17,161 nucleotides of DNA from contig JAERSX010000342.1 in assembly GCA_016845285.1 (NCBI GenBank), forward strand, positions 1 to 17,161, given 5' to 3'. The notes below the pieces were generated by a model. That model had not been told where the DNA came from, made no database searches, and saw nothing but the letters and a program-made list of their open reading frames with translations. Below, in pieces: positions 1 through 6,077 of the stretch. The stretch is from Deltaproteobacteria bacterium. GTDB lineage: Bacteria; Myxococcota_A; UBA796; UBA2385. Each line of letters opens with the position of its first letter. Positions within the stretch are counted from its first letter, which is position 1. The translations under genes and the position numbers were made by a program.

Positions 1-773
1 ATCCAGGCGATCATCGCCGGGCTGTAGAGGACGGCCTGGATCACGCCCTCCTCGCCCACGAAGGCACCCGGCAGCCAGTGGCCGTTGACGTCGGGGAAGG
101 TGGCGGCGACCAGACCAGCGTGGGTGCCGGCCGTGAAGGCGCCGAAGCCGATCTGAAGCACCACGAGCCCGATGACGCCCATCACGCTGAGACGCACCGC
201 CCGCGAGGCCGCCGGACGCTCGGACCGTGCTGGGACGCCATCGAGGGCGAGCCACACGGCGTACTGCCCGCAGAGGAAGGCCAGGAGGAGATGGGCGGCC
301 AGCCGAAAGTGGCTCACCCGGGGCATGTCGACCAGCCCGCTGCGCACCATGAACCAGCCCATGAGTCCCTGGAGCCCCCCCAGCACGAACAGCAGGATGG
401 TGCGACCGGCCCAGCGACGGGTGAGCTGACGACGCGCCAGGAACCAGAGCCAGGGGCCGATGACGATGAGGCCGATCATGCGACCGAAGACCCGGTGGAC
501 GTACTCCCAGAAGAAGATGCGCTTGAAGTCCGCCAGGGTCATCCAGCTGTTGACCTGTTCGTACTGAGGCGAGGCCTGGTAGAGCACGAAGACCTCGTTC
601 CACGCGGCCTCATCGAGGGGAGGCAGCGCGCCCATCAGCGGGTGCCAGGTCACCATGGACAGGCCCGAGCCCGTGAGCCGGGTGATGCCACCGATCACCG
701 TCATCATCAGGATGGTGGTGAAGACGACCCAGAGCCAGGCGCGGACGGACGCAGGCAGCGGAGTGGTGGACAC
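1..773 (-). CDS. ctaA: Heme A synthase, COX15/CtaA type (C-terminus cut by window edge)
   Basis: This membrane enzyme oxidises heme O to heme A for cytochrome c oxidase. Reading the minus strand from GTG at 773 gives about 257 codons with no stop before the left edge; the family is usually about 350 residues, so the C-terminal part is missing. Visible marks are a first membrane helix near residues 13-29, GGITRLTGSGLSMVTW at 28-43, the loop ending in EYVHRVFGR at 90-98 (H93 is a likely heme ligand), and VSHFRLAAHL at 153-162 with H155 and H161. This is the mitochondrial/alphaproteobacterial-like COX15 pattern. The start is uncertain: no Shine-Dalgarno sequence precedes the GTG, but the helix at residue 13 needs a start in this area. 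It is divergent from the TetR gene. Family assignment is very sure; its relation to the nearby cassette is probably only positional. Confidence 0.93.
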   Translation of the reverse strand, partial: MSTTPLPASVRAWLWVVFTTILMMTVIGGITRLTGSGLSMVTWHPLMGALPPLDEAAWNEVFVLYQASPQYEQVNSWMTLADFKRIFFWEYVHRVFGRMIGLIVIGPWLWFLARRQLTRRWAGRTILLFVLGGLQGLMGWFMVRSGLVDMPRVSHFRLAAHLLLAFLCGQYAVWLALDGVPARSERPAASRAVRLSVMGVIGLVVLQIGFGAFTAGTHAGLVAATFPDVNGHWLPGAFVGEEGVIQAVLYSPAMIAW

Positions 774-862
774 GGGGCACCGGGAGGAGAGTGAACCAGC
801 ACCTATGGGCTCCGGGGCCCGCTGTCGGATCTGGGTGACGCTTCCAGACCGATCCCTTCAAT

Positions 863-878
863 CTGACAATATTGTCAG
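863..878. promoter_or_regulatory. Perfect 16-bp palindrome, probable TetR operator
   Basis: CTGACAATATTGTCAG is an exact inverted repeat with no spacer. It lies 7 bp upstream of the -35 box of the promoter for the TetR-family gene and inside the 193-bp divergent region shared with heme A synthase. TetR-family dimers bind such palindromes, often in their own promoter region, so autoregulation is the natural inference. The binding protein itself is not shown by sequence. Confidence 0.6.
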
Positions 879-885
879 GTTCTGG

Positions 886-914
886 TTGACGACAGCACAG
901 CCCATCAATATGAT
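886..914 (+). promoter_or_regulatory. Sigma70-like promoter for the TetR gene
   Basis: A -35 hexamer TTGACG (886-891) and a -10 hexamer TATGAT (909-914) are separated by 17 bp, near-consensus for a housekeeping promoter. The predicted transcript would start near 921, about 50 nt before the regulator start codon. The upstream palindrome at 863-878 ends 7 bp before the -35 box, well placed for control. Confidence 0.6.
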
Positions 915-972
915 AGAAATCTCAGGTTAGAGTCCTCCAGACACCAGACAGCTACCTCAGCCCCCGGTGAAC

Positions 973-1578
973 ATGGCAAGCCCACCCGCCAACCCCCAGC
1001 GACGGCAAGCCAAACAGACGCGTGCGCGGGAGACAGTCCGCGTCATCCTCGATGCGGCTGCCAAGATCCTGGTCACCGAGGGCTACCACGCATGCACGAC
1101 CCAGCGGATCGCCAAGGCGGCCGGAGTGAGCGTCGGCTCCATCTACCAATACTTCGGCAACCGCGACCAGGTCTTCGAGGCCCTGATCGAGCGCGAGGTG
1201 GCGACGCTCGATCAGAGCTTCGCGCTTCAGCAAGCCGCAGGGGCACACCTCTCCCTAGAAGATGCACTACGCGCCATGCTTCAGGCCGGCGTACAGGGCT
1301 GGAGCTACGGACCCGTGCTCTACCGTCAGTTGGAGTTCGCCGCGAGCCAGGTGCTGCGTAGCCACGTCGACCAAGCCAAGGCCCGCCTCCACGCCCACAC
1401 CCGTCAACTCCTCGAGCTTCATCGTGACGAGCTACGAGTGTCCGAACTCGACCTGGCCACCTTCGTGATCATCAACGCAACCGTGGGGCTCAGCACGAAC
1501 GCCTCTCAGGAGCTGTTCGAGCACCAGTACGTCGACGTCGCCCTCGAGCTGATCCTCTGCTACCTGGTCGGAGTGTGA
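973..1578 (+). CDS. TetR/AcrR-family transcriptional regulator
   Basis: This is a one-component DNA-binding repressor of about 201 residues, normal for the family. The TetR_N domain lies near residues 22-68. It includes the helix-turn-helix signature TTQRIAKAAGVSVGSIYQYF (42-61), followed by NRDQVFEALI. The N-terminus is basic (RRQAKQTRARE). The C-terminal ligand and dimerisation half is helical and has no recognisable ligand class. I chose ATG at 973; an in-frame GTG at 967 would add two residues, and neither start has a clear ribosome binding site. A good promoter and a perfect palindrome lie just upstream, suggesting autoregulation. The gene sits beside, not inside, the small-protein/UbiB unit and could control that unit or more distant cassette genes. 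Family call is sure; target and ligand are unknown. Confidence 0.93.
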   Translation: MASPPANPQRRQAKQTRARETVRVILDAAAKILVTEGYHACTTQRIAKAAGVSVGSIYQYFGNRDQVFEALIEREVATLDQSFALQQAAGAHLSLEDALRAMLQAGVQGWSYGPVLYRQLEFAASQVLRSHVDQAKARLHAHTRQLLELHRDELRVSELDLATFVIINATVGLSTNASQELFEHQYVDVALELILCYLVGV

Positions 1579-1651
1579 GCCGATGATCGCACCCCGTTTC
1601 TGACTGACCAGATGCGATCGTGCACGGTCACAGACCTGCCACCGCAGCGTC

Positions 1652-1679
1652 TTGACAGACTAAAACACAGTGCTACCCT
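1652..1679 (+). promoter_or_regulatory. Probable promoter for the small-protein/UbiB unit
   Basis: A consensus -35 box TTGACA (1652-1657) is followed after 16 bp by TACCCT (1674-1679), preceded by TGC as in an extended -10. The leader would be about 100 nt before the ATG at 1790. The local rise in A and T relative to the coding surroundings fits a promoter. Confidence 0.45.
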
Positions 1680-1789
1680 CACAATACCACTCGATCTAGA
1701 AGACAATTCTGTTCATCGTGATCACACTTTCCACCGCTGCCCCCGTGGATACACACAGCCGTTGCAGCGACCAATACGAGGCTTGAGAC

Positions 1790-2062
1790 ATGGCCACTAC
1801 TGACGACGCCCCCCAAACCGCCGACATCGCCCAGCCAATCATCATCGACATGGGAAAGGTGAAGAAGAAGGCTATCAAGCGCCTCAAGAAAGGCCGCGGC
1901 AAGCTCATGGTCGAGGTGGGCGAGGTGGTCGGCCAGGTGCTCGCCGAGATGGGCACCGACGTCGAGGGCAAGAAGATCGTGCCCATCGTGGTCATCTACC
2001 GCAAGAAGGACGGAGGGAACAACGGTGTCCTCGGCCTCGGCCTGCCGTTCATCGGCCTATAG
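1790..2062 (+). CDS. Small conserved-looking basic protein (possible DUF6200-like)
   Basis: This 90-residue protein has no signal peptide or membrane helix. After an acidic, disordered first 15 residues comes PIIIDMGKVKKKAIKRLKKG (about 16-35), then GRGKLMVEVGEVVGQVLAEMG, probably one long helix, and a short beta-like VPIVVIYRKK before a glycine-rich hydrophobic tail. A GAGG ribosome binding site at 1778-1781 lies 8 nt before the ATG. The next gene begins 3 nt after the stop, so the two are surely cotranscribed. From memory the pattern resembles small proteins annotated as DUF6200; that could not be searched and should be treated as tentative. No function is known. The basic helix could bind nucleic acid or a membrane surface. 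Confidence 0.75.
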   Translation: MATTDDAPQTADIAQPIIIDMGKVKKKAIKRLKKGRGKLMVEVGEVVGQVLAEMGTDVEGKKIVPIVVIYRKKDGGNNGVLGLGLPFIGL

Positions 2063-2065
2063 ACC

Positions 2066-2749
2066 ATGGCCGCATCCAACTGGGTCGAGTTCTCAGCAGC
2101 CCGCATCCGCGAGCTGAGGGGCGAGGGTCTGAGCTACCGAGAGGCCCAGCGTCTGGCATCCGCTGAGTGGAAGGCTCGGAGTGAGTGGAAGGCTCGGAAG
2201 GCGCAAGTCGACAGAATACCGGAATCTCCGAAGGCCGCCTCGGCGCGCTGGGAGGAGGACCCGAGGGGGTCGAAAGCCGACCCAAACACCGCCAGCGTCT
2301 CGAGAGAGGTCGCAAGCTCGGGTGGGGTCGTCGACCCTACACCCATCAACACAACCAATAAGGAGGTCATCATGGCCGATCAGAGCGTCGAGGGCGGCAC
2401 CATCGTCGTCGAGACCAAGAAAAAGAAGAAGAAGAAGTACACCACCGGCACGAAGGACTTCCAGAAGGTCGCATACGGAGCCGTCCGCGGAACCAACGAT
2501 CTCGCTGGCGCCTTTTCCGCAGGGTTCGCCAACTATCAGAAGAACTCCAGCAAGTCGGCGCGCAAGCGCAAGGACGGCATGGTGATCGACGCCCCACAGA
2601 ACGTAGCCAAGGCGCTGGGCAAGTCACTGTCGAAGGCCAGCGATGCACCCTACGAGTTCGTACGTGCGGCCAACACCAAGACGGTCCGGCGCTTCGTGCG
2701 TTTCTCCGTCCAGACAGTCTCCTTTCCCTTCGGCGCGTTCCTCCGCTGA
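2066..2749 (+). CDS. Hypothetical basic protein, 227 aa, with strong internal start
   Basis: The protein has three parts. Residues 1-45 form a small helical module (NWVEFSAARIRELRGEGLSYR, then EAQRLASAEWK) ending in an EWKAR tandem duplication. Residues 46-100 are low complexity and look like a linker. Residues 103-227 start with MADQSVEGG, carry a run of seven lysines, then GTKDFQKVAYGAVRGTNDLA and a basic stretch SSKSARKRKDG, and end in an aromatic tail. The outer ATG at 2066 has no obvious ribosome binding site and probably depends on coupling to the gene ending 4 nt upstream. An in-frame ATG at 2372 has a textbook Shine-Dalgarno, so a separate 125-residue product is likely. The C-terminal part vaguely recalls small basic DUF6312-type proteins; this is from memory and low confidence. 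Function unknown. Confidence 0.65.
   Translation: MAASNWVEFSAARIRELRGEGLSYREAQRLASAEWKARSEWKARKAQVDRIPESPKAASARWEEDPRGSKADPNTASVSREVASSGGVVDPTPINTTNKEVIMADQSVEGGTIVVETKKKKKKKYTTGTKDFQKVAYGAVRGTNDLAGAFSAGFANYQKNSSKSARKRKDGMVIDAPQNVAKALGKSLSKASDAPYEFVRAANTKTVRRFVRFSVQTVSFPFGAFLR
2164..2199 (+). repeat. 18-bp in-frame tandem duplication
   Basis: Two adjacent 18-bp units beginning TGAGTGGAAGGCTCGGA occur at 2164-2181 and 2182-2199, differing only in the last base. They encode a repeated EWKAR motif at the end of the N-terminal module of the 227-residue protein. The near identity suggests a recent slippage or duplication event that kept the frame. Confidence 0.85.
2360..2374 (+). promoter_or_regulatory. 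Strong internal ribosome binding site and ATG
   Basis: AAGGAGGT (2360-2367) is a full anti-16S match placed 5 nt before ATG at 2372, measured from the GGAGG core. It lies inside the reading frame that starts at 2066 and would give a 125-residue protein. It is the best ribosome binding site seen in the window, much better than that of the outer start, so the shorter product may be the main one. Confidence 0.75.
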
Positions 2750-2785
2750 AGGGGCCCGCTGAGCGGGGTTCTTGCGAAGGCCCAC

Positions 2786-2814
2786 GGAGCCGCTCCTGTG
2801 ACAGGAGCGGCTCC
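2786..2814 (+). terminator. Hairpin after the small-protein genes (terminator or attenuator)
   Basis: Two exactly complementary 13-base arms (2786-2798 and 2802-2814, first arm GGAGCCGCTCCTG) enclose a 3-nt TGA loop. The stem is GC-rich and begins 37 nt after the stop at 2749. The downstream run is weak (GTCGCTTTCG), so termination may be partial, with some read-through into the UbiB gene starting at 2910. No separate promoter for the UbiB gene is evident. Confidence 0.7.
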
Positions 2815-2909
2815 CGTCGCTTTCGAAGAGTAGCAGCTGTTCGCAATTCGCATCTCCAGGATGCGGCCTCAACACCGGCCGCTCAACCCAACAGACCGGC
2901 GACCCGCAC

Positions 2910-5105
2910 ATGGCACGCAACACCCCAGCCAGGCTCGATGCCGGCTCACAGTCCGTCTCCCTGACGGTGGTACCCACCACCGATGCATCACCTGTACCCA
3001 AAGACCGACGGTCACGCGTCACGAACCGAACAGCCCGCGCGCTCGACGACTGGCGGGCACGCCAGGCCAAGTCGGGTGACATCACGGTGAAGGTGCCGCA
3101 TCGAGCGGCCCCATACCACCAGCGGGTACGCAACATCGGTGGAGCCTTCACCGATCCCGAGTTCGAAGACGCCAGCCACCTCGATGACGATGACGGCAGC
3201 CTGAACCGCCGTCTGCCACGGCGTCGCCAGCTCGTCGCTCGAGCTGAGGGCTTCGAGACGCCACCCATGCGGACCGAGCTCAAGTTTGTCATTCAGCGAC
3301 GACTTGTCCTCCAGCGGCTCTGGGTCATAGCGATCGCCTTCAACCGCTACTTCCTGAGCAACATCTGGTACGGCATCCGGCAGCGGGACTCCGAGAAGAA
3401 GCGTGCCGTCCGTCTGCGGCTCACCATCGAGCGCATCGGTGGCTCGGCCATCAAGATTGGCCAGCAGATGGCTATCCGGGTCGACCTACTCCCCTATGCC
3501 TACACCGAAGAGCTCAACAAGCTTCTCGACAAAGTGCCTCCGTTTCCCAAGGAGTACGCCATCGAGCGTCTCCAAGCGCTCACGGGCAAGCCTCTGGAGG
3601 AGACCTTTCAGGCCATCGACCTCGACAATCCCATCGGTGCCGCCTCGGTCTCCTGTGTCTACCAAGCGGTCCTCCTCAACGGAGATCGGGTCGCCATCAA
3701 GATCCGTCGACCCGGCATCGGCAAGCAATTCACCGCCGACATTCACGCGATGCGGTGGGCCGCCTGGCTGCTGGAGACGCTGACCATCCTCCGCACGGGC
3801 ATGGCCAAGAACGTCATCGAAGAGTTCGGCGACATGCTCCTCGATGAACTCAACTTCGTCCATGAAGCTCGGCACGCCCGTATCTTCACAAAGTACACGA
3901 AGAAGGCGAAGATCGACTACGTCAGCGCCCCCTACACCTACCCAGAGCTGTCCTCGCACGATGTCCTCACCGCCGAGCTCATCCAGGGCATCCCGATGAC
4001 CGACATCATCACGGCGGTGGAACAAGAGAACACTGAGGCTCTCCGACGCCTCGAGGCCTTGGACATCGACCCCGTGCGGTTGGCCAAGCGTTTCCTGCGC
4101 CTGAGCCACTTCAACCTCTTCGAGAACGTGCTCTTCCACGCCGATCCCCACCCAGCCAATGTGTTGGTACGACCGCATGATCACATCGTGCTCATCGACT
4201 TCGGCTCGTGTGGCGCCTACACACACAAGGAGCGGCACAAGTGGCGGCAGCTCGCGTTGTGCCATCTCACCGACGACGTCTCGGGAATGGTCCAGGCAGG
4301 ACTGTCCATCCTCGAGCCCATCCCCGCTATCGACATCGACGAATTCACAAAGAAGATGGAGAAGGTCTTCTGGAAGGATCTCTACGCCTTCGAGGATCCG
4401 CACTCGGAGTGGTGGGAACACACCTCGGCCAACATCTGGCTCAGCTTCCTGTCCATGGCCCGAGATTACAACCTCACCATCAACCTGAACACGCTTCGGA
4501 TGATTCGCGCCACCCTGCTCTACGACACGGTGGCCGCCCGACTGTTCAAAGACATCGACGCCTACAAAGAATACTTCAAGTACAGCAAGGGCGCTGGTAA
4601 GCGAATCCGAAAGCGGTACACAAAGACCTACAGGAAGTTCATGAAGGACGGACTTGACCCGAGGGCCTACATCCGCTTTGAACAGTTCGAAGGCATCGCG
4701 AACCGGATCCTGTACCTCACGCAACGCGTCGTCGACATCCCCTTCTTCGCCCCCTCATTCGGCATCAGCAAGCTCGCCCACGCCATCAACCAGGCCCTCG
4801 AGGCCTTGGTAGCGCTGGCCATATTGCTCTCTCTGGGGACCTTGGGCTACCAGGTCTGGGACACGCTTCGCTACACGATCGAGGACCTCACCCGAACCTG
4901 GAACAACTCCGCCTTCGGCTTGGAGGCCCTCGGCCCCGCGCTCTTCGCCGCGCTGTCCCACGGCTGGGAACACAGCCCGACACTGCTCGAGTCGCTGTGG
5001 GACTGGACCACCAGCCCGGTGTTCATCGCCTTCACGATCATCATCGTCATGCTGCGGCAGCGTGCTGCACTCTGGCGCATGGCCGACAAGCAGCGCACGA
5101 CCTGA
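2910..5105 (+). CDS. UbiB/ABC1 (AarF, ADCK-like) atypical kinase family protein
   Basis: UbiB-family proteins are membrane-linked atypical kinases or ATPases needed for ubiquinone and other lipid handling. All signature residues can be placed: IKIGQQ with K182 (the KxGQ motif), the alanine-rich-loop counterpart GAASVSCVYQ, VAIK with K264, the ELNFVHEARH region, FHADPHPAN at 409-417 (D412, N417) and DFG at 430-432. Two hydrophobic segments near the C-terminus (LVALAILLSLGTLGY and FIAFTIIIVML) match the usual membrane anchor. At 731 residues it is longer than typical members (about 550). Much of the excess is a hydrophilic, acidic-patch N-terminus of about 119 residues, and the KxGQ helix sits after it. 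The ATG at 2910 lacks a clear ribosome binding site; ATG at 3267 is an alternative. It follows the small basic proteins and precedes a strong terminator. Family sure, substrate unknown. Confidence 0.93.
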   Translation: MARNTPARLDAGSQSVSLTVVPTTDASPVPKDRRSRVTNRTARALDDWRARQAKSGDITVKVPHRAAPYHQRVRNIGGAFTDPEFEDASHLDDDDGSLNRRLPRRRQLVARAEGFETPPMRTELKFVIQRRLVLQRLWVIAIAFNRYFLSNIWYGIRQRDSEKKRAVRLRLTIERIGGSAIKIGQQMAIRVDLLPYAYTEELNKLLDKVPPFPKEYAIERLQALTGKPLEETFQAIDLDNPIGAASVSCVYQAVLLNGDRVAIKIRRPGIGKQFTADIHAMRWAAWLLETLTILRTGMAKNVIEEFGDMLLDELNFVHEARHARIFTKYTKKAKIDYVSAPYTYPELSSHDVLTAELIQGIPMTDIITAVEQENTEALRRLEALDIDPVRLAKRFLRLSHFNLFENVLFHADPHPANVLVRPHDHIVLIDFGSCGAYTHKERHKWRQLALCHLTDDVSGMVQAGLSILEPIPAIDIDEFTKKMEKVFWKDLYAFEDPHSEWWEHTSANIWLSFLSMARDYNLTINLNTLRMIRATLLYDTVAARLFKDIDAYKEYFKYSKGAGKRIRKRYTKTYRKFMKDGLDPRAYIRFEQFEGIANRILYLTQRVVDIPFFAPSFGISKLAHAINQALEALVALAILLSLGTLGYQVWDTLRYTIEDLTRTWNNSAFGLEALGPALFAALSHGWEHSPTLLESLWDWTTSPVFIAFTIIIVMLRQRAALWRMADKQRTT

Positions 5106-5123
5106 CATCAGGCAAGCAACGTA

Positions 5124-5157
5124 GAAGCGGCCGCATCGCTGACGATGCGGCCGCTTC
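5124..5157. terminator. Bidirectional terminator between convergent genes
   Basis: Arms 5124-5138 (GAAGCGGCCGCATCG) and 5143-5157 pair perfectly over 15 bp with a CTGA loop. The hairpin lies 18 nt after the UbiB stop and 58 nt beyond the diiron oxidase stop on the other strand, exactly where a shared terminator is expected. There is no strong U tract on either side, so the label rests on stem stability and position. Confidence 0.8.
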
Positions 5158-5215
5158 ACAGCTGTCCCGGTGGAGGCTCCCCTCTACACGAGGGGACCGC
5201 TCTACCGTCTGGCGC

Positions 5216-6025
5216 TCAGCCCGCCCGGGCGATCATCCCGTCGATGAAGCCCACGATGTTGTCCAGGGTCGCCGTAGCCTTGACGCGGACATCATCGTAC
5301 CGATCCGGCGTGACCGCCTGCCGGAACACGTACCAGAGATCCTCGGCGTGGTCGTCGTCGACCGACACACCTTCGGCATCCACATGAATGGCGTGGTAGC
5401 CACCGTCGACCTCGACTTCGGTGGCCGTGCGCATGTTCTTCGACCAGGGGCCCGCGAAGGCCTCGAAGATGGTCTCGATGACCATCAACACAGTGACCAT
5501 GGACATGTAGTCCCCGGCGGAATCCTCTATGAGAGAGCGGCTGGCCTTCGAACTCTCTGCGGGCTCCCAAGCCTGGGCCGCAGCCTCGTCGATGCCCAGC
5601 TCCAGCATGGTCTTGTTGAACATCACGAAGTGGGAGTCGGCCGGCGAGCCCTGCAAGTTGTGGCCATCCGTGCCAGCGGCGAACCCGAGCTCGTCCAGCA
5701 AGTTGAAGCCGAGCAGGAAGCGGGCACCGATCTTGGCGGTAGCACCCAGCCGAGCCTCGAGCTCATCGGCACCGAGCATGGTGTGCATCACAGCATCGGT
5801 GAACCGCTGCGAGAAGGCGTATCGGAACTCCAGATGGAAGAGCCGGAGCGCATCCTCGGAGATGCCGCCATCCGACAGATTGTTGATCAGCGGATGCCTG
5901 GTAAGCGCATGGTTGCTGATCAGCTCAGCGATCTCATTTGAGAATGCCTCGTTCTGGGCCCAAAGGGCAGCGGGAACAGACTCGCGGACGATGCGCTTGC
6001 CGTTGGTACGAGCGTCAGTCGACAT
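5216..6025 (-). CDS. Heme-oxygenase-like diiron oxidase (TenA/iron-containing redox enzyme superfamily)
   Basis: Enzymes of this fold use a diiron centre and O2 for N-oxygenation, C-C cleavage or desaturation of acids and amino acids (known examples are SznF and UndA). The 269-residue all-helical protein carries LFHLEFRYAFSQRF with E66, NLLDELGF with D111 and E112, SHFVMFNKTMLELG with H132, VIETIFEAF with E184, and DDDHAED with D223 and H226. These match the usual ligand helices in order. The usual H-x3-D-x2-H triad appears as G219-x3-D223-x2-H226, so H214 or E218 may replace the first histidine. I chose ATG at 6025 because AGAGG lies 5 nt upstream; GTG at 6031 would overlap that site. It lies downstream of the halogenase with a 52-nt gap, probably cotranscribed. 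Superfamily fairly sure; reaction unknown. Confidence 0.8.
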   Translation of the reverse strand: MSTDARTNGKRIVRESVPAALWAQNEAFSNEIAELISNHALTRHPLINNLSDGGISEDALRLFHLEFRYAFSQRFTDAVMHTMLGADELEARLGATAKIGARFLLGFNLLDELGFAAGTDGHNLQGSPADSHFVMFNKTMLELGIDEAAAQAWEPAESSKASRSLIEDSAGDYMSMVTVLMVIETIFEAFAGPWSKNMRTATEVEVDGGYHAIHVDAEGVSVDDDHAEDLWYVFRQAVTPDRYDDVRVKATATLDNIVGFIDGMIARAG

Positions 6026-6040
6026 GAACACCTCTGTGTG

Positions 6041-6057
6041 TGTGACGCGAGGTCACA
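6041..6057. repeat. Inverted repeat between halogenase and diiron oxidase genes
   Basis: TGTGAC (6041-6046) and GTCACA (6052-6057) are exact inverted copies around a 5-nt loop, inside the 52-nt intercistronic spacer. It could be a small RNA hairpin that tunes the ribosome binding site of the downstream gene, whose Shine-Dalgarno begins about 6 nt away. The stem is short and may be chance. Confidence 0.35.
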
Positions 6058-6077
6058 TGAAGGAGTAATGGCTGGTC

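Noticed and set aside
78..794. Long plus-strand open frame of 238 codons
   Set aside because: It is antisense to the heme A synthase gene, has a biased low-complexity composition (E, D, G, H, P), and shows no family motif.
1612..1803. 63-codon frame starting before the small-protein gene
   Set aside because: It spans the probable promoter at 1652-1679 and overlaps the better supported start at 1790; no ribosome binding site or motif.
3486..4724. 412-codon minus-strand frame
   Set aside because: It is wholly antisense to the UbiB gene, whose kinase motifs are complete; GC-rich third positions create such shadows.
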